From the NCBI GenBank assembly GCA_004020315.1, contig SAQG01000023.1, positions 28,217 to 92,216 on the forward strand: a stretch of 64,000 nt of DNA, written 5' to 3'. Position 1 is the first letter of the stretch, and each line of letters begins with the position of its first letter. The notes beneath the pieces are model-generated. The model saw only the letters and a program-made list of their open reading frames with translations. It was not told where the DNA came from and searched no databases. This document shows positions 23,380 to 32,546 of the stretch, one piece after another. The DNA is from Mesorhizobium sp. (GTDB lineage Bacteria; Pseudomonadota; Alphaproteobacteria; Rhizobiales; Rhizobiaceae). A program made the translations under genes and the position numbers.

Positions 23380-25554
23380 TTATGAGCGCACCACCAGAGG
23401 CACCAGACCCTCATGGCGGTGGTCGAGATAACAGACAACGCGGTCGCCAATGCGCTCGAAGATGAGATCGACTTTCGCCTCGCCGATGGCCAGATGGCGG
23501 ATAACGATGTTGTCGATGCCGATCGGCAGCCGCGGGCGTTCGACGGTGATCTCGCGCTTCCAGCCATCAACCCGAATGCCGAGGCAGGCCTGCAGCATCA
23601 TGAAGGCGGAGCCGGCCGACCATGCCTGCGGCAGGCAGGCGACCGGGTAGGCCACCGGTGAATCGCTGGCCGCACGCGTGAAGCCGCAGAACAGCTCGGG
23701 CAACCGCATGTTGAAACGGACCGCCGCCTCGAACATACCGCTCATCAGCTTCACGACACTGTCACGCTCGTGATAGCGGGCGAGCCCGGAGGCGCAGAGC
23801 GCAGTGTCGTGCGGCCATATCGAGCCATTATGATATGACATCGGGTTGAATGGGATCTCGTCATCGGCCAGTGTGCGAACGCCCCAGCCGCTATGGAGAT
23901 GACCCGACAGCAGCTGGGTGGCGACTGCCTGAGCCCGTTCCGCCGACGGCAGCCCGACGTAAAGCAGGTGACCGGCATTGGACGTGCGAACCGCGCATTG
24001 CTTGCCTTCTCCGTCGATTGCCAAAGCGTAGAAATCGCGGTCCGGCATCCAGAAATGCGTCTCCACCGCCTGACGGATCCTCTCGGCCAGGGCGCTCCAG
24101 TGCGCCGCCTTTGCGTCGTCACCGCGCCTGGCGGCCAGCGTGGCCATTCCCTGATATGCGGCGAAGGCATAACCTTGCACCTCGACCAATGCGATCGGCC
24201 CTTTCGGGATCGTGCCGTCGGCATGGAAGATGGCATCGGAGCTGTCCTTCCAGCCTTGGTTGAACAGACCCGTGTCGGCCGCCCTGTTGTAGGTTACAAA
24301 GCCTTCCCCGTTGCGGGCTCCGACCTCTTCCATCCACGCAGTGGCAGCGCCCAGCGAGTTCCACATGCGGTCGACGAAGGCCTCGTCTCCGGTGCGATCG
24401 GCGTAGGAGGAAGCCAGATAGACATAGAGTGGCGTGGTGTCGACGCCGCCATAGTAGCGACCGAACGGCAGCTCGCGCAGCACGGCCATTTCCCCCTTGC
24501 GGGTTTCATGCATGATTTTGCCAGGTTCGGCATCGTCGAACACAGAGGTCTCGGTCGACTGATAGTGAGCAAGGAAGGCCAGGACCCCACGGGCAAGGTC
24601 CGGATTGAGCCAGAGCATCTGCAAAGCAGAAATGACGCCATCGCGGCCGAAGGCCGTCGAAAACCAGGGGATGCCGGCGTACGGGTATGGCCCCGTCTCC
24701 AGATCGGTCGTCAGCAGCGCGATATCGGCGCGCGTGCGTGTCAGCCAGTCGTTGAACACCCGGCCAGAGCTGAAGACGGTGGCGCCCTGCCGGCGCTTTG
24801 AGCGCATGGCGAAGCGGGCTCGCGCGGCGGCCGCGCGAAAGCGGTCGCTGGAGGGGGTCTCTTCGCTGTGGCCGACCTCCAGGTACAATGCTCTGCTGTC
24901 ACGCCTTGCCACGAGAATGAGGAAATCGGCGTGATTGGGGTGCACCTGATCAGGCTTCATCGAGAATGCGATGACCGATTGACGAGCCACATTGTCGAGG
25001 CCTTCATAACGGAACGTTACGCTCGCCTCGCCGACCAGCGCGTCATGCGCGCGACCGCGGCGGCTACGCGTGGTGCCGCGCACCTCGAACATGTCACGGA
25101 AATCGGCGTCGAAGTCGAGCCGGACCGGCAGAACCACCTCGCGCGCGGAGTAGTTGGTGAACGTGATGCGTTCGAACATGCGGTCCTGCCAGATGAACCG
25201 CGTCCGATCGATATGGACGACGCTCGGCAACGCTTCGCTGCCGTCCGGCCCGATAGTGGCTAGATTAGTGAGATTGGCGGTGAACAGGATGTTGTCCTGC
25301 GACAGCGAGGCGCCGAGCAGCGACGGCATCCGACCGCCGATAAACAGACGAAAGCGCGACAGTACACGCGTGTCGTCGCGGAAAAGCCCGTCGCCGGTGC
25401 CGCGTATGTCGCCGTAGCTGTCTGCGACGACGAAGCAATCCTCATGTTTGAGCGCAAATTGCCGATGCGGCTCGCGCGGTGCCGTTTCGTCGATTGCCGG
25501 GAGCGCCACGGCTGGATCAATCTTGCGGTCTTCGAGTTGGGTGGTCATGGTCAT
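23380..25554 (-). CDS. Amylo-alpha-1,6-glucosidase/glycogen-debranching-type protein
   Basis: 724 residues from the ATG at 25554, with AGGAGGGG six bases upstream; an upstream start at 25584 is rejected. Residues 35-230 match the N-terminal domain of this group (FVVADSYGDIRGTGDGLFRDDTRVLSRF in two stretches). The C-terminal (alpha/alpha)6 domain has TAFGRDGVISALQMLW, GKIMHETRKGEMA, YGGVDTTPLYVYLAS and YHNGSIWPHDTALCA. The group hydrolyses alpha-glucosidic branches, and many members are annotated only by this fold. It is downstream of a glycosyltransferase with 92 bases between, probably one stress-induced unit for a glucan or compatible sugar (inference). Confidence 0.85.
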   Translation of the reverse strand: MTMTTQLEDRKIDPAVALPAIDETAPREPHRQFALKHEDCFVVADSYGDIRGTGDGLFRDDTRVLSRFRLFIGGRMPSLLGASLSQDNILFTANLTNLATIGPDGSEALPSVVHIDRTRFIWQDRMFERITFTNYSAREVVLPVRLDFDADFRDMFEVRGTTRSRRGRAHDALVGEASVTFRYEGLDNVARQSVIAFSMKPDQVHPNHADFLILVARRDSRALYLEVGHSEETPSSDRFRAAAARARFAMRSKRRQGATVFSSGRVFNDWLTRTRADIALLTTDLETGPYPYAGIPWFSTAFGRDGVISALQMLWLNPDLARGVLAFLAHYQSTETSVFDDAEPGKIMHETRKGEMAVLRELPFGRYYGGVDTTPLYVYLASSYADRTGDEAFVDRMWNSLGAATAWMEEVGARNGEGFVTYNRAADTGLFNQGWKDSSDAIFHADGTIPKGPIALVEVQGYAFAAYQGMATLAARRGDDAKAAHWSALAERIRQAVETHFWMPDRDFYALAIDGEGKQCAVRTSNAGHLLYVGLPSAERAQAVATQLLSGHLHSGWGVRTLADDEIPFNPMSYHNGSIWPHDTALCASGLARYHERDSVVKLMSGMFEAAVRFNMRLPELFCGFTRAASDSPVAYPVACLPQAWSAGSAFMMLQACLGIRVDGWKREITVERPRLPIGIDNIVIRHLAIGEAKVDLIFERIGDRVVCYLDHRHEGLVPLVVRS

Positions 25555-25646
25555 GGTCAACCCCTCCTGTTCAGAAGCGACCAAGGCAGCTCAGGCCCCG
25601 ATCCGGGCCGGCCAACTCCGGGCAGCCGAGCCATCTCCTTGCTCGA

Positions 25647-26741
25647 TCAGGTAGACATAGTCATCATTGCGGCATTTTTTGCGCGCTGGTTTTGAGAACC
25701 AAGTGCTTTCGTTATGTCCTGCGAGAGCGACTCATAAATCGCCACGTAGTCGCGGCACATGCGCTCGACTGTGAACCGCTCTTCAAAAGTCCGTCGCACC
25801 CGTGCCCGATCGAGGCCGTTTATCCGCCGTACGGCGTCCACAGCTTCCTCGAGCGTGTCGACGATCAACCCAGACACACCATCGTCGATGACCTCCGGAA
25901 CGGCGCCGCGCCTGAACGCTATCACAGGCGTGCCACAAGCCATCGCCTCGATGGTTACGAGTCCGAAGGGTTCCGGCCAGTCGATGGGGAATAAGAGCGC
26001 TGCCGCATTACCCAAAAAGTCTGCTTTTTGCCGTTCGTCGATCTCGCCGATGAATTCCACGTTCGAATGTCGAAGCAATTGGAGTTCCACCCTCTCTTTC
26101 CAATATGATTGGTCTACCTTGTCGATCTTGGCGGCGATCTTCAGCGGCATTCCGGTACGCGCTGCGATTTCAATGGCCGTTTCCGGCCCCTTTTCCGGTG
26201 AGATGCGGCCGAGGAATGCGAGATAGCCCGAGGCTTTCGGGCGAAAAGGAAGAAGATCGCGTGGCAGGCCGTGATACACCGTCCCCGCCCAATTGACCGG
26301 CGGCATGGGCCAGCGTTGATCGTAAGAAATCGAGACCAGCGGAATGTCGCCGAACATCGCATAAAGCTGCGCCAGGTCCGGGAGGTCGAGCCGTCCATGA
26401 AGTGTCGTAACGGTCCGCTGGGCAAAGTCCCGGACGACGGGGAAGTGGAGAATATCGATGTGAAAATGCAGCACGTCGAATTCATCGGCCCGCCTGCGCA
26501 CCTTTTCAAGCATCGCCACGTGGTGGGGAATATCGTGCCGAACCCTGGGATTCAGGCGCAATGCGATATCGCAACACGGTACCAATTCGGCCGAGGTGCG
26601 TGAATCACCGCTGGCGAACAAGGTCACATCATGCCCCTGTCGGACAAGCTCCTCAGTCAGATATGAAACTATTCGCTCGGTCCCGCCATAGGTCCGCGGC
26701 GGCACGGCTTCGGTAAGGGGGGCGATCTGGGCAATTTTCAT
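25647..26741 (-). CDS. Glycosyltransferase family 4 (GT-B, retaining)
   Basis: 364 residues from the ATG at 26741 (MKIAQIAPLTEAVPPRTYGG), where homology to GT4 enzymes begins; the open frame continues upstream without homology. The acceptor-side loop PRTYGGTERIVSYL and the donor-side sequences AFLGRISPEKGPETAIEIA, EPFGLVTIEAMACGTPVIAF and VIDDGVSGLIVD are typical. It lacks a signal peptide and acts in the cytoplasm. The leader of about 90 bases carries a candidate EcfG promoter at 26835-26859, so it is probably made under stress or in stationary phase. The sugar product is not defined. Confidence 0.88.
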   Translation of the reverse strand: MKIAQIAPLTEAVPPRTYGGTERIVSYLTEELVRQGHDVTLFASGDSRTSAELVPCCDIALRLNPRVRHDIPHHVAMLEKVRRRADEFDVLHFHIDILHFPVVRDFAQRTVTTLHGRLDLPDLAQLYAMFGDIPLVSISYDQRWPMPPVNWAGTVYHGLPRDLLPFRPKASGYLAFLGRISPEKGPETAIEIAARTGMPLKIAAKIDKVDQSYWKERVELQLLRHSNVEFIGEIDERQKADFLGNAAALLFPIDWPEPFGLVTIEAMACGTPVIAFRRGAVPEVIDDGVSGLIVDTLEEAVDAVRRINGLDRARVRRTFEERFTVERMCRDYVAIYESLSQDITKALGSQNQRAKNAAMMTMST

Positions 26742-26834
26742 CTGCAACACTTCTCGAAAGCGAAGGTCATCCTTCAAAAAGCTCCGACGGCAATCCCCTT
26801 CCTCGCGTTCATTGCGGTGCGGTTCTCCTGCGCC

Positions 26835-26859
26835 AACTCTCGAAGCGCCGATATGTTCC
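26835..26859 (-). promoter_or_regulatory. Candidate EcfG promoter for the glycosyltransferase-glucosidase unit
   Basis: On the minus strand GGAAC (26859-26855) and GTT (26837-26835) are separated by 17 bases. It is back to back with the plus-strand EcfG-like promoter; the two -35 elements form the palindrome GTTCCC-GGC-GGGAAC at 26855-26869. Confidence 0.6.
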
Positions 26860-26864
26860 CGGCG

Positions 26865-26889
26865 GGAACAATCGCCGCGTCGGAGGGTT
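26865..26889 (+). promoter_or_regulatory. Candidate EcfG promoter for the small hydrophilic proteins
   Basis: GGAAC at 26865-26869 and GTT at 26887-26889 are spaced by 17 bases, matching the EcfG consensus. Transcription would begin near 26896, leaving a short leader with AAAAGGAG before the ATG at 26919. Confidence 0.65.
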
Positions 26890-26918
26890 CCAATAGATGG
26901 ACCAAAAGGAGAACCAGG

Positions 26919-27065
26919 ATGGCTACGAAGCTGCAGGACACAAAAGCCGTCAAGGGATCGCGCGGTGAGCATGGCGGCAACCGCGGCGGCAATCACGACA
27001 AGAAGGACAAGCCGCAAAAGAGCAGCCAGGCTGCCGGCAAGGATCAAAACCGCGGCAAGGACTGA
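26919..27065 (+). CDS. Small hydrophilic Gly/Lys-rich protein (hydrophilin-like)
   Basis: 48 residues starting MATKLQDTKAVKGSRG. It is almost wholly Gly, Lys, Asn, Gln, Asp and Arg, with no hydrophobic core, cysteines or signal peptide. The ribosome site AAAAGGAG is close to ideal, and an EcfG-type promoter lies 30 bases upstream. Such small disordered proteins resemble bacterial stress hydrophilins and KGG-type proteins in composition. No biochemical function can be named. It is probably co-transcribed with the similar gene 63 bases downstream. Confidence 0.7.
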   Translation: MATKLQDTKAVKGSRGEHGGNRGGNHDKKDKPQKSSQAAGKDQNRGKD

Positions 27066-27128
27066 CCGACGCCTGCCCGCAGGCGGGCCATAATGGCTGC
27101 GACCCCGACCATCGATAGGAGTGACGCC

Positions 27129-27329
27129 ATGACAAAGCCCAACTCGTTTACGAAAGCCGACCAGCCGGTATCCGGAAAGAGGGCAAGCGGCAGCGACAAG
27201 GCCAAGGAACCGGCCAAGGACGGCGCCCAAGCCCGGAACGCCCAGGAATGGGGCGGCGGCTCGAAAGCTTCGAAAGGGAAGATCACCCGGGCAGACCGGG
27301 AAAACCCCAACTCAAGCCAGCGCAGCTAA
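27129..27329 (+). CDS. Small hydrophilic protein (hydrophilin-like), second of pair
   Basis: 66 residues from the ATG at 27129, preceded by TAGGAGTG. The composition is dominated by Lys, Ser, Gly, Asn, Ala and Asp (KRASGSDKAKEPAKDGA, EWGGGSKASKGKIT). It should be disordered and cytoplasmic. Its position directly after the 48-residue protein suggests a two-gene stress operon. The similarity between the two is in composition rather than alignable sequence. Confidence 0.7.
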   Translation: MTKPNSFTKADQPVSGKRASGSDKAKEPAKDGAQARNAQEWGGGSKASKGKITRADRENPNSSQRS

Positions 27330-27618
27330 GCTTTCGCATTCATCTAACCAGGCGGCCGGATTTCGAACTGCTCGGCCGGAGATAGGTCGCATTACAGGCA
27401 CATCTCGTCTGTCGTTTGCGCCCCTTCAACATTGCAATTCGAAAATGATCGAAGGCTCCGTGCCACAGCGCCGGCAATTGCGGCCTTGACGCGATGTGCA
27501 TTAGGTCGTTTGTTGCGGGCGGGAGTGCCACGGGAGGAAACCATGGAAGTCACCCTGCGGACAGCCTCGCGGCGCGTTTCCACGTTTTCACGCCGATGAC
27601 GGGCGAAGGTTCCCGCGC

Positions 27619-28374
27619 ATGAATTCCGGAGCGATCCTCGAAGCAGCGGGATTGACTAAGGAATTTGGGGGTTTTGTCGCCGTCAATAATGTCGACTTGA
27701 CGGTGGAGCGGGGATCGATCCACGCATTGATCGGCCCCAACGGCGCAGGCAAGACGACCCTCTTCAACTTGCTGACCAAATTCCTCCAGCCGACGCGTGG
27801 CGCAATCCGCTACCAAGGCCGCGACATCACCAGGATGCAGCCGGCCGACATCGCGCGACTGGGCCTTGTGCGCTCCTTCCAGATATCGGCGGTGTTTCCG
27901 CACATGACGGCACTTGAGAATGTCCGCATCGCGCTGCAGCGCCGGCGCGGCGACAGTTTCGATTTCTGGCGCTCCGAAAAAGTGCTCTCCAAGCTCAATA
28001 GCGACGGTGCGGCTCTTCTCGCCGATGTCGGCCTGAGCGAGTTTTCAGATATCCGCGCCAGCGATCTGTCCTACGGCCGCAAACGCGCGCTTGAGATCGC
28101 GACGACGCTGGCGCTGAACCCCGAAATGCTGCTTCTCGATGAGCCTATGGCCGGCATGGCGCAAGAAGACATCGAGCGCATCTCGGCGCTGATCCGGCGC
28201 ATCTCCAAGAACCGCACCATTTTGATGGTTGAGCACAATCTGTCGGTCGTGGCCTCGCTGTCGAACCGCATCACCGTGCTCGCGCGCGGCAAAGTCCTCG
28301 CCGAAGGCGACTATGCTGCGGTTTCCAAAGATCCGCGCGTTATCGAAGCCTATATCGGGGCCGGACATGTCTGA
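27619..28374 (+). CDS. Branched-chain amino acid-type ABC ATPase, LivG-like
   Basis: 251 residues: Walker A GPNGAGKTTLFNLL near residue 38, the LivG-type insert around residues 90-130, the signature region LSYGRKRALEIA (Tyr-Gly in place of Gly-Gly, usual for LivG) and Walker B MLLLDEPMAGM. It forms the ATPase pair with the LivF-like protein, whose start overlaps this stop by eight bases. The system is HAAT-class; the exact solute is not determined and could be an amino acid, urea, amide or aromatic acid. Confidence 0.9.
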   Translation: MNSGAILEAAGLTKEFGGFVAVNNVDLTVERGSIHALIGPNGAGKTTLFNLLTKFLQPTRGAIRYQGRDITRMQPADIARLGLVRSFQISAVFPHMTALENVRIALQRRRGDSFDFWRSEKVLSKLNSDGAALLADVGLSEFSDIRASDLSYGRKRALEIATTLALNPEMLLLDEPMAGMAQEDIERISALIRRISKNRTILMVEHNLSVVASLSNRITVLARGKVLAEGDYAAVSKDPRVIEAYIGAGHV

Positions 28375-29113
28375 CGTTGAACTTGCAAGCAGGCCGGCTG
28401 TTGGCCCCTCGGCGAGACCCCTCCTCCGCGTCGATGGCCTGCAGGGCTGGTACGGCGAGAGCCATGTGCTGCACGGCGTGAGTTTCGAGGTTGGCGAAGG
28501 CGAAGTGGTGACGCTGCTCGGCCGCAATGGCGCCGGCAAGACGACGACGCTGAAGGCGATCATGGGAATTCTTTCCAGGCGCTCGGGCTCGGTCACCTAT
28601 GACGGCCGGGAGACGATCAAGCTGCCGTCGCGGTTGATCGCACAGATGGGCATCGCCTACTGCCCCGAGGAGCGGGCGATCTTTTCCAGCCTCTCTGTCG
28701 AGGAGAATTTGATGCTGCCGCCGCAGGTGCGCCCCGGTGGGCTCACTGTCGAGCAGATTTTCGAGCTCTTCCCGAACCTGAAGGAACGGCTTTCAAGCCA
28801 AGGCACCAAGCTTTCGGGCGGCGAACAGCAGATGCTCGCCATCGCCCGGATCTTGCGGACGGGCGCGAAGCTCTTGCTGCTCGATGAGCCGACCGAAGGG
28901 CTTGCGCCCGTCATCGTGCAGCAGATCGGCCGCACCATTGCCCGGCTCAAGGACGAGGGATTCACGATCGTGCTCGTAGAACAAAATTTTCATTTCGCCG
29001 CGTTGGTCGCGGACCGTCACTACGTGGTGGAACAGGGGCGCGTGATCGACACGATCCCCAACGGCGAACTCGACGCCAACATCGACAAGCTGCACGCGTA
29101 TCTGGGTGTCTAG
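28367..29113 (+). CDS. Branched-chain amino acid-type ABC ATPase, LivF-like
   Basis: 248 residues from the ATG at 28367, overlapping the LivG-like gene. It shows Walker A GRNGAGKTTTLKAIMG, signature LSGGEQQMLAIARIL, Walker B LLLLDEPTEGLAP and the switch segment VLVEQNFHFA. LivF-type proteins dimerise with LivG on the cytoplasmic side of LivH/LivM. The order ATPase, ATPase, binding protein, permease, permease is common in Rhizobiales. Confidence 0.9.
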   Translation: MSDVELASRPAVGPSARPLLRVDGLQGWYGESHVLHGVSFEVGEGEVVTLLGRNGAGKTTTLKAIMGILSRRSGSVTYDGRETIKLPSRLIAQMGIAYCPEERAIFSSLSVEENLMLPPQVRPGGLTVEQIFELFPNLKERLSSQGTKLSGGEQQMLAIARILRTGAKLLLLDEPTEGLAPVIVQQIGRTIARLKDEGFTIVLVEQNFHFAALVADRHYVVEQGRVIDTIPNGELDANIDKLHAYLGV

Positions 29114-29158
29114 ACAATCATCAACGGCGCGTCGCGCCGGAATAGGAGGGAAGTAGCG

Positions 29159-30355
29159 ATGAAAAAAATGGGATTTATTCTGGCTTCAACGGCGAGCCTG
29201 ATGATGGCCGGCGCGGCCTACGCCACCGATGTCAAGATCGGCGTTCTGAATGACCGTTCCGGCATCTACGCAGACATCGCCGGCGAAGGCTCGGTCATCG
29301 CGGCCCAGATGGCCGTCGAAGACTTCAAGGCGACGGACAAGGGCATCAATGTGTCGATCGTCTCCGCCGACCACCAGAACAAGCCGGACGTCGGCTCGAA
29401 CATCGCCCGCCAGTGGTACGACACCGAAAATGTCGATGTAATCGCCGACGTGCCAACCTCTTCGGTGGCGCTCGCCGTCAACGAGATCACCAAGGAGAAG
29501 AACAAGATCTTCCTCGCTTCGGGTCCGGCCTCGTCCGACATCACCGGCAAAGCCTGTTCGCCCAACACCGTCCACTGGACCTACGACACCTGGGCGCTTG
29601 CCAACGGCACTGGCTCGGCCATGGTCGCGCAGGGCGGCGATACATGGTTCTTCGTCACAGCGGACTACGCTTTCGGCCATGCGCTCGAGCGCGATACATC
29701 GGCGGTCGTCGAAGCATCGGGCGGCAAGGTGCTCGGTGCCGTCCGTCATCCTTTCCCGGGCCAGGATTTTTCATCGTTCCTGCTGCAGGCGCAAGGGTCG
29801 GGTGCCAAGGTCGTCGGCCTCGCCAATGCCGGTGGCGACACGATCAACGCGGTCAAGCAGGCGTCAGAATTTGGCATCACACAGGGTGGCCAGGCGCTCG
29901 CCGCCCTGCTGATGTTCATCAATGACGTGCATGCACTTGGCCTCGACGTGGCGCAAGGCCTGGTGCTCACCAGCGCGTTCTACTGGGACATGAACGATCA
30001 AACGCGGGAATTCTCTGCCCGCTTCCAGGAGCGCAATAGCGGACAGAAGCCTTCGATGATCGAGGCCGGGGTCTACGCTTCGGTCCTGCATTACCTTAAA
30101 GCCGTCGAGGCCGTCGGTGACAAGGATGCAGCCAAGGTGATGGCCAAGATGAAGGAAATGCCGACCGAGGATCCGCTGTTCGGCAAAGGAACGATCCGCG
30201 CGGACGGGCGCAAGCTACACGACATGTATCTGTTCCGCGTCAAGAAGCCGGATCAATCGAAGGGGCCATGGGATTATTTCGAGACGGTGGCTACCATTCC
30301 GGCCGACAAGGCGTTCCGCCCGCTCGCCGACGGCGGCTGTCCGCTCGTTAAGTAA
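29159..30355 (+). CDS. Periplasmic binding protein, LivK-like (HAAT family)
   Basis: 398 residues with a ribosome site AGGAGGG and a signal peptide ending near AAYA/TDV at residue 23. The mature part has IGVLNDRSGIYADIAGEG, FLASGPASSDITG and YAFGHALERDTSAVV, the periplasmic-binding-protein type 1 pattern with an Asp/Ser-rich ligand cleft. A C-terminal cysteine sits at DGGCPLVK, and an internal one lies in GKACSPNTVHW. It selects the solute for the transporter; the specificity is not predictable by eye. Confidence 0.9.
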   Translation: MKKMGFILASTASLMMAGAAYATDVKIGVLNDRSGIYADIAGEGSVIAAQMAVEDFKATDKGINVSIVSADHQNKPDVGSNIARQWYDTENVDVIADVPTSSVALAVNEITKEKNKIFLASGPASSDITGKACSPNTVHWTYDTWALANGTGSAMVAQGGDTWFFVTADYAFGHALERDTSAVVEASGGKVLGAVRHPFPGQDFSSFLLQAQGSGAKVVGLANAGGDTINAVKQASEFGITQGGQALAALLMFINDVHALGLDVAQGLVLTSAFYWDMNDQTREFSARFQERNSGQKPSMIEAGVYASVLHYLKAVEAVGDKDAAKVMAKMKEMPTEDPLFGKGTIRADGRKLHDMYLFRVKKPDQSKGPWDYFETVATIPADKAFRPLADGGCPLVK

Positions 30356-30368
30356 GCGAGCTTCGCCA

Positions 30369-30397
30369 ACGATGCGCCGAACCGCTCGGCGCGTCGT
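30369..30397 (+). terminator. Intercistronic hairpin after the binding-protein gene
   Basis: ACGATGCGCCGA at 30369-30380 pairs with TCGGCGCGTCGT at 30386-30397 (12 pairs including one G-U) around a five-base loop, and is followed by TTC. It should protect the abundant binding-protein message or attenuate the permease genes. Confidence 0.6.
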
Positions 30398-30424
30398 TTC
30401 GTCGATAAGTCAGCTGGAGCGACC

Positions 30425-31312
30425 ATGTTCGAACTGCTTGGAATTCCGCCGCAGGTCCTGTTCGGCCAATTGCTGCTCGGGCTGATCAATGGGTCCTTCT
30501 ATGCGGTTCTAAGCCTCGGGCTGGCGGTCATCTTCGGTCTCCTGAACATCATCAATTTCACGCATGGCGCGCAGTACATGTTGGGCGCTTTCGGCGCCTG
30601 GATGCTGCTCAACTATCTCGGGGTCGGTTACTGGTGGGCTGTGTTCATCGTCCCGCCGATCGTCGGCGTCACCGGCATCGTGCTTGAGCGCGTCCTGATC
30701 CGACGGCTCTATCACCTTGACCACCTCTACGGGCTGCTTCTCACTTTCGGCCTGGCGCTGATCATCGTCGGCTTCTTCCGCCAGTTTTTCGGCGTATCCG
30801 GCCTGCCTTACCCGCCGCCGCCGCTTTTAACCGGCGGGCATAATCTCGGCTTCATGTACCTGCCCAATTCGCGCGCCTGGGTGATCGTGGCTTCCCTCGT
30901 CGTGTGCCTCGCGACCTGGTTCATCATCGAAAAGACCCGGCTTGGCGCCTATCTCAGGGCAGCCACCGAGAACCCGACGATGGTCGGTGCGTTCGGCATC
31001 AACGTGCCGCTGCTGGTCACGCTCACATATGGTTTCGGCGTCGCACTCGCGGGTTTCGCCGGCGTGCTCGCCGCGCCGATATACGCAGTCAATCCGAACA
31101 TGGGGGCAGACCTGATCATTGTCGTCTTCGCCGTCGTCGTCATCGGCGGCATGGGCTCGATCCTGGGCTCGATCCTCACCGGCTTCGGGCTTGGGCTGAT
31201 CGAGGGCCTGACCCGCGTGTTCTATCCGGAAGGCTCGGCCGTGGTGATCTTTGTCATCATGGCGCTGGTGCTGCTCGTCAAGCCCGCGGGTCTGTTTGGG
31301 CGGAGTGTGTGA
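30425..31312 (+). CDS. ABC permease, LivH-like
   Basis: 295 residues and eight or so membrane segments. It has the LivH start QLLLGLINGSFYAVLSLGLA, ITFTHG-like NIINFTHGAQYMLGAF, and GGMGSILGSILTGFGLGLIEG near residue 240, which contacts the ATPase. GGAG precedes the ATG. Its stop shares one base with the LivM-like start, so the two permeases are coupled. Confidence 0.9.
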   Translation: MFELLGIPPQVLFGQLLLGLINGSFYAVLSLGLAVIFGLLNIINFTHGAQYMLGAFGAWMLLNYLGVGYWWAVFIVPPIVGVTGIVLERVLIRRLYHLDHLYGLLLTFGLALIIVGFFRQFFGVSGLPYPPPPLLTGGHNLGFMYLPNSRAWVIVASLVVCLATWFIIEKTRLGAYLRAATENPTMVGAFGINVPLLVTLTYGFGVALAGFAGVLAAPIYAVNPNMGADLIIVVFAVVVIGGMGSILGSILTGFGLGLIEGLTRVFYPEGSAVVIFVIMALVLLVKPAGLFGRSV

Positions 31313-32295
31313 TGGCAATCGACACCAACCCGATCGCTATGGCGGCCATCACATCGGTTGGCGCCGCGGGCATGCCCCGTCACCACCTTGCGATCTTCGC
31401 CGCGCTTTTCGTCTTCCTCATAGCCGCGCCATTTCTGCTCTATCCGATCTTTGTCATGAAGGTGCTGTGCTTCGCGCTGTTTGCCTGCGCCTTCAACCTG
31501 CTGCTCGGCTTTGGCGGTCTCCTGTCCTTCGGCCACGCAGCCTATTTCGGCATGGCGAGCTACGTCTCGGCCCATGCGGCAAAGGTGTGGGGTCTGACGC
31601 CTGAACTTGCCATTGTCGCGGGCACGGTGGTGGCAGCCGTGCTCGGTCTCGCCATCGGCTCCCTCGCCATTCGCCGCCACGGCATCTATTTCGCCATGGT
31701 GACGCTGGCTTTTGCGCAGATGATCTATTTCTTCTCGCTGCAGGCGGCGTTTACCGGCGGCGAGGACGGCATCCAGGCTGTGCCGCGCGGCCATCTGTTC
31801 GGGCTGATCGACCTGCGCTCAAGCGAAGTCCTCTATTACTTCGTGCTCGCCATCTTCTTCGCCGGCGTATTGCTGATCTATCGGATCATCCATTCGCCGT
31901 TTGGACAGGTGTTGAAGGCGATCCGCGAGAACGAGCCCCGCGCGATCTCGCTGGGTTATCGGGTCAACCGCTACAAGCTCGCTGTATTCGTGCTGTCGGC
32001 CACGCTCGCCGGCGTCGCTGGCGCCACCAAGGCGATCGTGTTCCAGTTGGCGTCGCTTACCGACGTCTACTGGACCATGTCCGGCGAAGTCGTGCTGATG
32101 ACGCTCTTGGGCGGCATGGGCACGGTGTTCGGACCGATCGTCGGCGCGGCAGTCATCGTCACGATGCAGAACTACCTCGCGACATTCGGCGACTGGGTCA
32201 CGATCGGCCAGGGTATCATCTTCGTTGTCGCGGTGCTGTCGTTCCGGGAAGGCGTCGTTGGTGTCCTGGCAAAATGGATCCGGAAGCCGCTCTGA
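31312..32295 (+). CDS. ABC permease, LivM-like
   Basis: 327 residues from the ATG at 31312, which overlaps the LivH-like stop (TGATG). The open frame continues upstream, but that part is out of frame with LivH and without homology. Family marks are FNLLLGFGGLLSFGHAAYFG near residue 60, SLAIRRHGIYFAMVTLAFAQ near 115 and LLGGMGTVFGPIVGAAVI near 265. It is the last gene of the transporter operon. Confidence 0.9.
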   Translation: MAIDTNPIAMAAITSVGAAGMPRHHLAIFAALFVFLIAAPFLLYPIFVMKVLCFALFACAFNLLLGFGGLLSFGHAAYFGMASYVSAHAAKVWGLTPELAIVAGTVVAAVLGLAIGSLAIRRHGIYFAMVTLAFAQMIYFFSLQAAFTGGEDGIQAVPRGHLFGLIDLRSSEVLYYFVLAIFFAGVLLIYRIIHSPFGQVLKAIRENEPRAISLGYRVNRYKLAVFVLSATLAGVAGATKAIVFQLASLTDVYWTMSGEVVLMTLLGGMGTVFGPIVGAAVIVTMQNYLATFGDWVTIGQGIIFVVAVLSFREGVVGVLAKWIRKPL

Positions 32296-32546
32296 CCGGG
32301 TCACGAAACCGAAATTTCGGATTGATCGGCAGTCGAGATTGAGAAGTCGACCCATAGAAGATGTTTGAGCGCCAGGTCGGCCAAGTTGGCCGCAGCGATA
32401 CGGGCGCACAACGTTCTTAACTGTGCAGATTTCCTCATCGGGTGTGACAACCAGCAATTCCGGCTGTTACGAAAATTCAACTCTGGGCATTCCCAGGCGC
32501 GCCTGTTGACGTCGTAATCCGCAGGCAAGCACCCTATCTACGCCGC

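Noticed and set aside
32309..32320. CCGAAATTTCGG palindrome after the LivM-like gene
   Set aside because: Only 12 bases with no loop, T-run or adjacent regulator; chance is likely.
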